A DNA stretch of 64,000 bases from Erythrobacter sanguineus (lineage in GTDB: Bacteria > Pseudomonadota > Alphaproteobacteria > Sphingomonadales > Sphingomonadaceae). Made by a program: the position numbers and the translations under genes. The notes under the pieces are model-generated. The model made no database searches, was not told where the DNA came from, and saw nothing but the letters and a program-made list of their open reading frames with translations. Location of the stretch: positions 1 through 64,000 of the forward strand of contig CAMCUB010000004.1 of assembly GCA_945878845.1 (NCBI GenBank), given 5' to 3'. Position 1 is the stretch's first letter, and every line of letters begins with the position of its first letter. Shown here piece after piece: positions 10,799 to 20,535 of the stretch.

Positions 10799-12760
10799 AT
10801 GGCCCGAACACCCGCAGGCACCCCTCAACATCCCGGCAACGGCGATCGCTTCAATGAGGAGCGCGCCGCCTATACCGTGTCGAGCGCTCAGCCCGATCTG
10901 GAAGGCGGGGTGCAGGCGATCCGCGAGACGGTGAAGGTCTTGAAGCCCGTCCCCGGCGTCTACCGCATGCTCGATGTGCGCGGCGAGGTGCTCTATGTGG
11001 GCAAGGCGCGCAGCCTCAAGGCACGTGTCGCCAACTACACCCAGATCGCGCAGCTTTCGGGGCGGCTCCAGCGGATGGTCAGCCAGACCCGCTCGATGGA
11101 GATCATCACCACCAATTCCGAGGCCGAGGCGCTCTTGCTCGAAGCGCAGCTGATCAAGCGCTTCCGCCCGCCCTTCAACGTGCTGTTGCGCGACGACAAG
11201 AGCTTCCCCTTCATCCTGCTGCGCGCCGATCACGCCTTCCCGCGCATCCAGAAGCACCGCGGGGCGCGGCGGGCGAAGGGGAATTACTACGGACCGTTTG
11301 CGAGCGCAGGGAGCGTCAACATCACGCTGAACGCGCTGCAGAAACTGTTCCTGCTGCGCTCCTGCACCGACAGCTTCTTCAACAATCGCGACCGGCCGTG
11401 TCTGCTCTACCAGATCAAGCGTTGTTCGGCGCCCTGTGTGGGGCGGATCGACGAGAGTGGCTATGACGCGCTGGTGCGGCAAGCGAAGGATTTCCTCTCG
11501 GGCAAATCGGGTGCGGTGCAGGCTGACCTCGAAAAGCAGATGGCGGACGCGGCGGCGAACCTCGATTTCGAGACCGCCGCGATGCTGCGCGACCGGCTGC
11601 GGGCGGCGACCTTCATTCAGGGCAGCCAAGCGATCAATGCCGCCGGGCTGGGCGACGCCGATGTCTTCGCGCTGGCGGCCAGCAAGGGCCAGATGAGCGT
11701 CCAGTCCTTCTTCATCCGCGGGGGGCAGAACTGGGGCCATCGCGCGCTGTTCCCGCGCCACACGACCGATGTGGACGAGGCGCAGGTGCTTGCCGATGTG
11801 ATGCTGCAATTCTACGAGGAAGTGCCGCCGCCGCCGACCATTCTGGTAGACCGCGAACTGCCCGAGGCCGAGCTGATCGAAGCCGCGCTCTCCGAACTGG
11901 CGGGGCGCAAGGTGCGGCTCTCGATCCCCGAGCGCGGCGACCGGCGCAAGCTGATGATGCAGGCGCAGCGCAACGCGGTCGAAGCGCTCGAGCGGCGGCT
12001 GGCGGAGACCGGCACCAAGGCGCGCCTCAACCGCGAGCTGGCCGAGTTTCTCGAACTCGACGCAGCCCCGCAGCGGATCGAGGTCTACGACAACAGCCAT
12101 ATCCAGGGCAGCAAGGCCGTGGGCGCGATGGTGGTCGCGGGGCCGGAAGGCTTCGACAAGGGCCAGTACCGCAAGTTCAACATTCGCGAGGCGCAATCGA
12201 ACGACGATTTCGCGATGATGCGCGAGGTGATGACGCGCCGCTTCCGCAACTTCGCCGAAGGGGAGGAGAACCCCGAGGCCAAACACGGCGGGCACGAGAC
12301 AATCCTGCCCGACCTGATCCTGATCGACGGCGGCAAAGGGCAGCTCTCCAGCGTGATGCGGGTGCTCGAGGAGATCGGTATCGCCGATGACATCGCAGTG
12401 ATCGGCATCGCCAAGGGCCCGCATCACGGGCGCGAGGGCCGCGAGGTGTTCCACTTTCCCGACGGACGCGAGAAGCTGCTGCCGGTGAACTCGCCGCTCC
12501 TGTTCCACTTGCAGAACCTGCGCGACGAGGTGCACCGCTACGTCATCGGCGCGCACCGGGCGAAGCGCTCCAAGGCGATCACCGCGAGCCCGCTCGATGA
12601 AATCCCCGGCATCGGCCCCTCGCGCAAGCGCGCACTGCTGCTGCATTTCGGCACCGCGTCGAAGGTGCGGGCGGCGGCCTTGGAAGACCTCCAGCGCGCC
12701 CCCGGCGTCAGCGCCACAGTTGCGCGCAAGGTTTACGATTTCTACCACGCTGGCGGGTAA
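10799..12760 (+). CDS. uvrC: Excinuclease ABC subunit C
   Basis: PGVYRMLDVRGEVLYVGKARSLKARV (GIY-YIG), ...LILIDGGKGQL, C-terminal HhH. Confidence 0.97.
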   Translation: MARTPAGTPQHPGNGDRFNEERAAYTVSSAQPDLEGGVQAIRETVKVLKPVPGVYRMLDVRGEVLYVGKARSLKARVANYTQIAQLSGRLQRMVSQTRSMEIITTNSEAEALLLEAQLIKRFRPPFNVLLRDDKSFPFILLRADHAFPRIQKHRGARRAKGNYYGPFASAGSVNITLNALQKLFLLRSCTDSFFNNRDRPCLLYQIKRCSAPCVGRIDESGYDALVRQAKDFLSGKSGAVQADLEKQMADAAANLDFETAAMLRDRLRAATFIQGSQAINAAGLGDADVFALAASKGQMSVQSFFIRGGQNWGHRALFPRHTTDVDEAQVLADVMLQFYEEVPPPPTILVDRELPEAELIEAALSELAGRKVRLSIPERGDRRKLMMQAQRNAVEALERRLAETGTKARLNRELAEFLELDAAPQRIEVYDNSHIQGSKAVGAMVVAGPEGFDKGQYRKFNIREAQSNDDFAMMREVMTRRFRNFAEGEENPEAKHGGHETILPDLILIDGGKGQLSSVMRVLEEIGIADDIAVIGIAKGPHHGREGREVFHFPDGREKLLPVNSPLLFHLQNLRDEVHRYVIGAHRAKRSKAITASPLDEIPGIGPSRKRALLLHFGTASKVRAAALEDLQRAPGVSATVARKVYDFYHAGG

Positions 12761-12770
12761 AAGGCGCTGC

Positions 12771-13577
12771 ATGACGCTGTTCGCCTTTGTCATGGCTTCG
12801 ATGCTCGGGGTGCCGGCGATGATCGTCGCGCTGCTCATCCTTGCGCATCGGCTGACCCCGGCGCCGGTCTGGAAGACCTGGCCCGTGCAGACCGCGGCGA
12901 CGCTGGCGTTTCTGGGCTGCATTGCTGTGCCTGTCGCGATCATGCAGATCGACAGTCAGGGCGACTTCTTCGACGACGAGACGGCGCTGGTCAGCGAGGC
13001 TTTCGGCCTGCCTGCGGGCGTGACGGTGGGCAAGCAGGGCGACAAGAGCCTGCGGCTTGGCGATTGCTGGAGCAATGGGGTCAACTGGAATGCGGACGTA
13101 ACGTTTTCCGGCGCAGACACGTTCTACCAGTGGTTCTATGCCAAGGCCTTCCGGCAGGGGATCGTCACGCAGGTCGCCGAATATTACGGACAACCGCCCG
13201 CGAAGGTGAGCGTCGGTCCCGGCGCGCTCGACCTGCTCCCGCGCGATCCCAAATATGCGCTGTCCAAGGACCGCGGTTCCTACGATCTCAACACCCGGAT
13301 CGTGAGGTATTACAAGCCCTTCGTCTGCACGGCGATCGAGCGGGGCGATGACGGCAGCATCACTCTGCGCCGCTGCGATCCGATTGCCGAGGGCGGGGAT
13401 GTGGGCAATGGGGGGCAGGTGATCCTGCGGCCGGATGCCGGCAAGCAGACGCTCGAGGGGCGCATCTACTATGCGCGCGGGCCTTCGACCTGCACCAATC
13501 CGCTCCGCCGCACGTTCAATGGCGTGCTCGGCCTGCCGCACCCGCCGGGCGAGCCTTCGGCCTTTTCGGGACTGTAA
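12771..13577 (+). CDS. Hypothetical membrane-anchored protein
   Basis: 268-aa ORF, N-terminal hydrophobic segments, 10 nt after uvrC. Confidence 0.7.
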   Translation: MTLFAFVMASMLGVPAMIVALLILAHRLTPAPVWKTWPVQTAATLAFLGCIAVPVAIMQIDSQGDFFDDETALVSEAFGLPAGVTVGKQGDKSLRLGDCWSNGVNWNADVTFSGADTFYQWFYAKAFRQGIVTQVAEYYGQPPAKVSVGPGALDLLPRDPKYALSKDRGSYDLNTRIVRYYKPFVCTAIERGDDGSITLRRCDPIAEGGDVGNGGQVILRPDAGKQTLEGRIYYARGPSTCTNPLRRTFNGVLGLPHPPGEPSAFSGL

Positions 13578-13579
13578 GG

Positions 13580-13618
13580 CACGGGCCGGTGCGTCGCGCA
13601 GCGCTGCACCGGCCCGTG
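13580..13618. terminator. Probable bidirectional hairpin between convergent genes
   Basis: Perfect 13-bp inverted repeat CACGGGCCGGTGC / GCACCGGCCCGTG; no strong T-run. Confidence 0.6.
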
Positions 13619-13631
13619 TCTCGGCGTGGGC

Positions 13632-14570
13632 TTACTGCCCGTCGAGCGCCTTGCTCACCAGCACATTGACCGATACGCGGCGGTTCTGCGCGCGGCCTGC
13701 GGCAGTGGTGTTGTCGGCCGCCGGATCGGATGTCGCCATGCCGGTCGGGGTGAGCATCCGGTAGGGCTTCCACTTGCACACCTGCTGGAGGTGGTTGACC
13801 ACCGCCGCGGCGCGCTTTTCCGACAGGGTCTGGTTCGCGTCCTGCGAGCCGGTCGAATCGGTGTAGCCCAGCACCAGCATCAGCGAGTTCTCGTTGGCAT
13901 TGGCGGTCTGCGCAGCGGCGCACAGCTCGGCCTTGGCCGCGGGCGAGATCACCCATTTGCCGGTGTCGAAATAGACGTTGGTGGTGCTCTTGAGGTTGTA
14001 CTTGTCGATATCGCCGAGGCGGCCGCGCAGCGCTTCGGTGGCGGCGGCATTGGCCTGGATCGCCGCGCCCTGTTCGCCGAACTGCTGCTGGGTGCCGCCG
14101 CGGATCATCGCCGCGATCTGGCGGTCGTCGCTGTTGAAGCGCACTTCGCTGGCGACGAGGCCCTCGCCGTAGCGCACGGTCTTCACGATGACCGGCAAGC
14201 CGTTGATGAGCGCGCTCTGGTCGAAGGTCTTGTTGCCGATGCCGAGGAACCCGCCGCGGGTGCGGATTTCGGTGTCGGGGTGGAGCGTCACCAGCTGCAC
14301 CGTGCCGTCATCGGCGGTGATCTGCAGGCGCGAGCCCCGGCGCGCCGAGATGATGCCCGAAACGCGCTCGCCTTCCTCCATTTCGGTAAGCGGCGGCAGC
14401 GCGCCGTAGACGGTGGTGGTGGTCACCCCGTCCTGTTCGCCGATGACTGGGTCGGGGAGAGACCGGGGAATGGTCTGGGCGGCGCCCTGAGTGACAAGGC
14501 CCGAAGCACTGGCGGCGCCCAGCAGGGCGAGCAGCGCGAGGCTGCGGGGGCGATGAAAAATGGTCGTCAC
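13632..14570 (-). CDS. OmpA family protein
   Basis: C-terminal OmpA-like domain NVYFDTGKWVISPAAKAEL...LVLGYTDSTGSQDANQTLSEKRAAAV; GTG start (VTTIFHRPRS) inferred. Confidence 0.85.
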   Translation of the reverse strand: MTTIFHRPRSLALLALLGAASASGLVTQGAAQTIPRSLPDPVIGEQDGVTTTTVYGALPPLTEMEEGERVSGIISARRGSRLQITADDGTVQLVTLHPDTEIRTRGGFLGIGNKTFDQSALINGLPVIVKTVRYGEGLVASEVRFNSDDRQIAAMIRGGTQQQFGEQGAAIQANAAATEALRGRLGDIDKYNLKSTTNVYFDTGKWVISPAAKAELCAAAQTANANENSLMLVLGYTDSTGSQDANQTLSEKRAAAVVNHLQQVCKWKPYRMLTPTGMATSDPAADNTTAAGRAQNRRVSVNVLVSKALDGQ

Positions 14571-14761
14571 AGTGGTTATGCTCCTGCGGTTCGGACCCGC
14601 GATCCCGTAAGGGGGCCCGTTGTTGGCGTTCTGCGCGAAAGGGTGCGTGTTGCGCAACACCTTGCTCGCAGGTGAACGCATTTGCCCCAATAGCCGCAGG
14701 AGCGGGCAATCGGGGCAGCGGATACGACGAAACGAGCCGCAGGCGGCCCGATTGCGTGGGT

Positions 14762-16588
14762 CTATTTGGCTGCCTGGGCAGCGATCCAGCGGTCGATCTT
14801 GGCGTCCAGAACAGTCAGCGGCAGGCCGCCGGTGTTGAGCACTTCCTCGTGGAAGGCCTTGATGTCGAACTTCGCGCCCAGCTTGTCGGACGCGCGCTTG
14901 CGCAGTTCCTGGATCTTGAGCGCGCCGATCTTGTAGGCAAGCGCCTGGCTGGGAATGGCGATGTAGCGATCGACCTCCGCCACCACTTCGGTGCGGGTCA
15001 TGCCGGAGTTCTCGAGCATGTAGTCGATCGCCTGATCGCGGGTCCAGCCCTTGGCGTGGATGCCGGTATCGACCACCAGCCGCATCGCGCGCAGCATCTC
15101 GTCCTGCAAGGTGCCGTAGCGGTTCCACGGGTCCTTGTAGAAGCCCATCTCGAAGCCCAGCGTCTCGGCATAGAGCGCCCAGCCTTCGACATAGGCGGTC
15201 GTCCCGCCATAGCGCATAAAGGCGGGCAGGGCCTCGTTCTCCTGCGCAAGGCTGATCTGGAAGTGGTGTCCGGGCGCGCCTTCGTGGAGGTAGAGCGTCA
15301 CGTTGCCCGGCGTCAGTCGGCTCGGCAGGTCGTAGGCGTTGAAGTAGAACACGCCGGGCCGGTCGCCATCGGGCGAGCCCGACTGGTAAGAGCCGCCTGC
15401 CTCGAACTGTTCGGTCGAGGGGTCATAGGGGCGGATTTCCAGCTTCGACTTGGGCAGCTTGGAAAACAGCGCGCCGATCTTGCCATCGACCGCCTTGCCG
15501 ATGTCGTAGAAGTTCTGCGTCAGCCCCTCGCGGGTCTTGGGCTGGAACTTGGGATCCTTGCGGACATAATCGAAGAACTGGGTGAGCGTTCCCTTGAACT
15601 TGACCTCGCGCTGGAGCTTGACGAGCTCGCCCTTGATCCGCGCGACTTCGCTGAGGCCCAGCTGGTGGATGGTCTCGGGCGCAAGCGGCAGGGTGGTCGA
15701 ATCCTCGACGAGGCGCGCATAGAGCTTGTCGCCGCCCTTCATCTGGCTGAGGCCGATGCTGTCGCGCGCGGCGGGCAGGTATTCGTCGCGCAGGAAATCG
15801 CGCAGCCGCGTGTTGGCGGCGTAAAGCTCGGCGGTCTTGGCCTCGTAGGCCTTGGTGAGCCGCGCCTTGTCGGCGTCCGAAATGCCCTCGGGGAAGGTCT
15901 TGACCGGGGCCATAAACTGGGAGTCGGCGACCGGCGTCGCCAGCTGCGTGTCGAGTTGGGTGACCATGATCCCGACCGTCAGCTTGGTTTCCACCACGCC
16001 GCTCTTCATGCCCTGCCGGAACTTGGCGATCGCGCGGTCGATGAAGGCGATGTAGTCGTCGTGGCGGGTGAGGTTGTCCTCGTAATTGCCGAGGCGCTTG
16101 AACTGGGCGACCCCGGTGCCGCTCGCGAATTGCGGGTAGAAGGTGTGCAGCCCGAAGAAGTGGTTGAGCGGGCGCACTTCGGTCAGCGCGCGCATTTCGT
16201 CGCTGGCGCCCGCGAGCGCGCGTTCCTGCGTGTAGCGGAACACGTCGTAGGCCAGCGCGTCGGTATCATCGAGCTTGCTGCGATCGATCTGCGCGAGCAG
16301 CGCGAGGTTGAGCTTGATGTCGGTGCGCGACGCAAGGAAGCTCGAATCCGTCAGGAAATCGCCGAGGCGGCCGGCGTTCTCGTCATCGCCGCGGAACAGG
16401 CGGCTCAGGGGGTTGAGCGCGAGTTCGCGCGCGTCGGCATCCTCGAACAGGGCGAAGAGCTTGTCGTGCTCGGACTGGGGCGCGGCGGTAGCGGCGGCCT
16501 CGGGTGCGGCCGCGGTTTCGGCAAATGCGGGCGCGGCGAGCGAAAGCAGCAGCGCGCTCGAAGCGGCAAGAGCAAGGCGCAAGGTCAT
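14762..16588 (-). CDS. DUF885 family secreted protein
   Basis: MTLRLALAASSALLLSLAAPAFAE signal; LHEGAPGHHFQ motif typical of DUF885 proteins. Confidence 0.9.
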   Translation of the reverse strand: MTLRLALAASSALLLSLAAPAFAETAAAPEAAATAAPQSEHDKLFALFEDADARELALNPLSRLFRGDDENAGRLGDFLTDSSFLASRTDIKLNLALLAQIDRSKLDDTDALAYDVFRYTQERALAGASDEMRALTEVRPLNHFFGLHTFYPQFASGTGVAQFKRLGNYEDNLTRHDDYIAFIDRAIAKFRQGMKSGVVETKLTVGIMVTQLDTQLATPVADSQFMAPVKTFPEGISDADKARLTKAYEAKTAELYAANTRLRDFLRDEYLPAARDSIGLSQMKGGDKLYARLVEDSTTLPLAPETIHQLGLSEVARIKGELVKLQREVKFKGTLTQFFDYVRKDPKFQPKTREGLTQNFYDIGKAVDGKIGALFSKLPKSKLEIRPYDPSTEQFEAGGSYQSGSPDGDRPGVFYFNAYDLPSRLTPGNVTLYLHEGAPGHHFQISLAQENEALPAFMRYGGTTAYVEGWALYAETLGFEMGFYKDPWNRYGTLQDEMLRAMRLVVDTGIHAKGWTRDQAIDYMLENSGMTRTEVVAEVDRYIAIPSQALAYKIGALKIQELRKRASDKLGAKFDIKAFHEEVLNTGGLPLTVLDAKIDRWIAAQAAK

Positions 16589-16709
16589 CAGTGGTGGTCC
16601 CCCGGGAACATGAGATAATCGCGCGGCGCTAGGCCTGCGCGCGCAATGGCGCAAGAACGCCGGCGATGAGCGCCCAAGGCGCATCGACCGGCGGCGTGAC
16701 GCCGTGACG

Positions 16710-18206
16710 TCAGGCGGCAGCAAAACGCTCCCGCTGGAAGGCGGCATCCTTGCGCAGCTGATCGTGCTCGACCCACACAGAATGGGTGCCCGAACAGATC
16801 TTGTGCGGCAGCGCAAGGCGGCAGATCGGGCCTTTGGTCACGTTGCTGGCATCAAGGATCGCGCATTCCGAGGTGCCGGTGTTCTCGTCGATGAGGAAGG
16901 TCACCAGATGCCCGTCGTCCTCAACGGTTGCACCCTTCCTCGGGATCATCGGGCTTTCGCTGGCATAGACCCCCTCGGGCAGGCGATAGACCTGTTCCTC
17001 GCCGGTCTGCGTGTCGTGGCGGACATAGCCGTTGAATAGGAACCAGCCGGGCCGCGTGGTGGTCGACCAGACGTAGCGGCTTTTCTGCATCACATAGGCC
17101 GGGTTGATCATCCCGAATTCGACGATCTTGTCGCCGAGCCGCTCCTCGCGGGTCTCGCCGGTCTTGAGGTTGAACCGCCAGCGGTGGAGGCGCGACTGGA
17201 ACGAGTGCTCGTCCACATAGGCCATCATGTGGCTGTAGCGGCCCATTTCCTCGAGCGGATCGGGCATGGGCTTGGCCTGATGATAGCCTTCGAGGATGAC
17301 TTCATCCCCCTCTTCCCACGCATTGGTCCAGTGGAGCACATAGGTCGGCGCGGCCTCGAACCAGCGGATGTCCTCCGGCTGGCCGTGGCGCGGGATCAGG
17401 GCGAAGCGGGTGGGGACGCCATCATGGATGCGCGCCGCGTGGATGTTGCGCCCAAGCAGTTCCTCGTCCCAGAACAGCGGCATGTCATTGAGGATCGACC
17501 AGTTTTTCGTGATCGCCATGTCATGCGGCAGGCGCGGCCCTGGCAGCGGAACAGGGACGTAATGCACCAGCGCGCCGGTGCGGTCGACCACGCCGTAATG
17601 CATGAAGGGCGCGTGCTTGGAGTAGTTGAAGAACATCATCTCGCCGCTCGCCTCGTCGACCTTGGGGTGGGCCGAGATGCCGTCCAATGGCACCCACGGC
17701 GCCTTGCCCCGGCTGCCGAGCGTGACGGGATCGAGCATCCACGCCTCGCCGCATTGGTAGAGCGTGGCGTAGGCCGTCCCGGCATGGACGATGATGTCGG
17801 TGGAGCCGGTATCCTTCAGCCCCCCATGCGCGCCGAAGCCGGGCCGCACGCTCGTACCCCATGGATCCATCAGCCCGCCCCACAGACTGCGCCCCGCGAT
17901 CTGCTCGGCCTCGAAGCAATGGGTGCGTACGAAGCGGTTGCGGTAGCTCGCCTTCCCGCCCGAGATGTTGACCTGATGGATCATCGCGTCGCCATCAAAG
18001 GGATGGTGGCGCCCTAAGGGCTGGTGCACCTGGTTCTCGGTGTTCCTGAGATAGATCCCGTCGATGTCCGCCGGGATTGCGCCTTCGATCACCCGCAGTT
18101 CGGGCACGTCGACTTCCTCGTGCAGCGGCGTCCACGGGCCCGTCAGATAGGGGTGGTTCGACGGCTCGAGGCTGGTTTTCACCGGCGGGTGGCGCATGAT
18201 CTGCAT
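16710..18206 (-). CDS. Carotenoid oxygenase (carotenoid cleavage dioxygenase) family protein
   Basis: YLRNTENQ...HHPFDGDAMIHQV, FNYSKHAPFMHYGVVD, LPHDMAITKNWSI, GTHSVWV. Confidence 0.92.
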   Translation of the reverse strand: MQIMRHPPVKTSLEPSNHPYLTGPWTPLHEEVDVPELRVIEGAIPADIDGIYLRNTENQVHQPLGRHHPFDGDAMIHQVNISGGKASYRNRFVRTHCFEAEQIAGRSLWGGLMDPWGTSVRPGFGAHGGLKDTGSTDIIVHAGTAYATLYQCGEAWMLDPVTLGSRGKAPWVPLDGISAHPKVDEASGEMMFFNYSKHAPFMHYGVVDRTGALVHYVPVPLPGPRLPHDMAITKNWSILNDMPLFWDEELLGRNIHAARIHDGVPTRFALIPRHGQPEDIRWFEAAPTYVLHWTNAWEEGDEVILEGYHQAKPMPDPLEEMGRYSHMMAYVDEHSFQSRLHRWRFNLKTGETREERLGDKIVEFGMINPAYVMQKSRYVWSTTTRPGWFLFNGYVRHDTQTGEEQVYRLPEGVYASESPMIPRKGATVEDDGHLVTFLIDENTGTSECAILDASNVTKGPICRLALPHKICSGTHSVWVEHDQLRKDAAFQRERFAAA

Positions 18207-18289
18207 TTGTCTCTCCCTCGCCCCACAGAATGAGCGCGCGCCTTATTTCTGGCAAGGTGCTATGCGCATCTTCGCGCGGTCCAGCAGAA

Positions 18290-18303
18290 TTGATCCGGGT
18301 CAA
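18290..18303 (+). promoter_or_regulatory. FNR/FixK-type binding site
   Basis: TTGAT-CCGG-GTCAA, near-perfect match to the dyad TTGAT-N4-ATCAA; 53 nt before the universal stress gene. Confidence 0.75.
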
Positions 18304-18356
18304 AGCACAGCGCTGCGTTCGGGGCGATCATCCTCATCACGATTGGGAGATCCGCT

Positions 18357-19175
18357 ATGAAATCGATCCTGCTGCATATCGACCAAGACCCCGCCATGAA
18401 CGCGCGCCTGCAAGTCGCGCTCGACATGGCGCGCGCCACCAATGGCCACATCACCTGCCTCCAGACGGTGAGCTACGACGTGTTCATGCCGGGCGACTTC
18501 TACGGCTCGGCCATCGCCGCGGCGCTCCCCGTGATCCGCGAAAACGCCGACAATCTGCGCGCCAAGATCGAGCGCGAGCTGGAGCATGAAGGCGTGCCCT
18601 TCGACTGGCGCTTCGAATATGGCGTGGCCGGACAGCGCCTGATCGAGGCCTCGCCGCTCGCCGATATCGTGATCCTAGGTCCGGCCGAAGCGGGGATGGA
18701 CGGGCGCGGCCCCTCGGCGCTGGTCGGCGATGTGGTGACCCGCGCGCCGGTGCCCGTGCTGGTGGTGCCCGAGGGCATGCACAGCTTCGATGTCGGCGCG
18801 CCGATGCTGGTCGCGTGGAACGGCTCGGCCGAGAGCGCCCATGCCCTGCGCGCGGCGGTGCCGCTGCTGGCATGCTCGGTGAAGGTGACGCTCGCCTGCG
18901 TGGTCGAGGAGGCGGGTGCAGCGAAAGGCTTCGATTTGCCCAGCACCGAGGGCGCGAAATACCTCGCCCGCCACGGCATCGCCTGCGAGATCGTCGAGAT
19001 CCCGCGCGGCGAGGCGCGGATCGCCGACGCGCTGTTCTCTGCGGCACAGATGCGCGAATGCGTGCTGCTGGTGATGGGCGCCTATGGCCACGCGCGGCTC
19101 GCCGAGCTGGTGCTGGGCGGGGTAACGCGCCACATGCTGAGCGAGCCGCAGATGCCGGTATTGCTAGCGCACTAG
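18357..19175 (+). CDS. Universal stress protein (tandem UspA-like domains)
   Basis: MKSILLHIDQDPAMNARLQVALDMA; two Usp-like halves in 272 aa. Confidence 0.88.
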   Translation: MKSILLHIDQDPAMNARLQVALDMARATNGHITCLQTVSYDVFMPGDFYGSAIAAALPVIRENADNLRAKIERELEHEGVPFDWRFEYGVAGQRLIEASPLADIVILGPAEAGMDGRGPSALVGDVVTRAPVPVLVVPEGMHSFDVGAPMLVAWNGSAESAHALRAAVPLLACSVKVTLACVVEEAGAAKGFDLPSTEGAKYLARHGIACEIVEIPRGEARIADALFSAAQMRECVLLVMGAYGHARLAELVLGGVTRHMLSEPQMPVLLAH

Positions 19176-20497
19176 GCGCGCGGGCTATCCTCCGGGGCGG
19201 CCGCATAGGCCTCCGACAGCTGCCGGTACGAGCGCGAGGCGAAGGCGCCGAGGGTCAGCACCACGCCGAGCGTGCCGGTGATGCAGAACACCAGCGCGAT
19301 GCCGCGGTCCGCTCCGGTGCCGAACCAGCCGCCGATCAGCTTCGCGCCCGCGCCGGTGGTCATGAAGGGGATCGCCGCGAACTGCGCCACCGGCCCGATC
19401 AGGAAGGCGGTGAGCGGCGAGGCGGCCTGCTCGACCGACTGCGCAAAGCCGAACACGCGTCCCTGTCGCTCGAAGGGCACGACCCGTTGCAGCGTGGTCT
19501 GCTCGGCGGCTTCGGCAAAGGGGCCGAAGAACATCCAGATCACGCAGCCCGCCGCCAGCAGCGCGATCGAGGGCTGAATGGTGAACAGGCTCGCAGCGGC
19601 CCAAGCGATCAGGTTGACCAGCAGCAGCAGGCGCAGCGGCTTGCTGCCGAGCCCGAACCGGGCGATCACCACGCCGCTGACGATGAAGGCGCTTGAGGCG
19701 AGCGCCCATAGCAGGCCCCACGCCTCCACGCTCATCAGCGACAGGCCATAGCCGTCCATCAGCGCCATGAACACGCCGCCCAGGAGGTTGTTTAAGGTGG
19801 CGAACAGGATCAACGCGAACAGCCCCGGCACCGCCGCCACCACCCGGATCGTGCCGCGCAGGTCGATCTCCTTGCGCCCGTCCGCCGAGGCGGTCTCGGG
19901 CACGGGATCGTTGAAACGCACCGTCAGCAGATGGATGATGGCGAGCGCGCTTAGGGCGATCGCCAGCACCAGCGATCCGCGAATGCCGTCCCAAGCCACC
20001 AGAAAGCCGCTGATCGCCGACGTCACCAGAAACCCGATTCCGCCGACCATCCCGACCAGCCCATTGGCCTTGTCGCGCCGCTCGGGCGGGATCAGCAGGG
20101 TTACCAGCGTGGCGAGCGCGATCATGCGGATATTGCCCGCGATCACCGCGAGCATCACCAGCGTGATGAAGCCCCACAGCGGCACGCTTGCGGTCTCGCC
20201 CATCGCTTGCGGCGGGGTGAGCAGATAGACACCGAGCGCCGCCGCGAACAGCACCAGCGAGGCAGCACTCGATCCGAGCATGATCGGCTTCTTGCGGTGG
20301 TGATCGACCAGAGAGCCGAACCAGATCGCGAAAGCCCCGGTAAACAGCAGGTGGATCCCGCCGATCATGCCGGTGACGAACACCGAGCGGGTTTCGAGAT
20401 AGGCCCAGAACACCAGCGCGAACCAGACCGTGAAATTGACCACGTTCTGGAGCAGGTTGTTGGCGAGAATCGCGTGGAAAGGGTCGATCCGGGGCAT
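19172..20497 (-). CDS. MFS transporter
   Basis: 441 aa with about 12 hydrophobic segments; FTVWFALVFWAYLETRSVFVTGMIGGIHLL. Confidence 0.88.
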   Translation of the reverse strand: MPRIDPFHAILANNLLQNVVNFTVWFALVFWAYLETRSVFVTGMIGGIHLLFTGAFAIWFGSLVDHHRKKPIMLGSSAASLVLFAAALGVYLLTPPQAMGETASVPLWGFITLVMLAVIAGNIRMIALATLVTLLIPPERRDKANGLVGMVGGIGFLVTSAISGFLVAWDGIRGSLVLAIALSALAIIHLLTVRFNDPVPETASADGRKEIDLRGTIRVVAAVPGLFALILFATLNNLLGGVFMALMDGYGLSLMSVEAWGLLWALASSAFIVSGVVIARFGLGSKPLRLLLLVNLIAWAAASLFTIQPSIALLAAGCVIWMFFGPFAEAAEQTTLQRVVPFERQGRVFGFAQSVEQAASPLTAFLIGPVAQFAAIPFMTTGAGAKLIGGWFGTGADRGIALVFCITGTLGVVLTLGAFASRSYRQLSEAYAAAPEDSPRA

Positions 20498-20535
20498 GGC
20501 GCGCTTATCGGTCAGCGCTCAGGCCGGAGCAAGGC

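Noticed and set aside
16684-16712. GGCGTGACGCC and TGACGTCA palindromes after the DUF885 gene
   Set aside because: Short, adjacent palindromes in GC-rich DNA at the end of the carotenoid oxygenase gene; no positional logic as an operator
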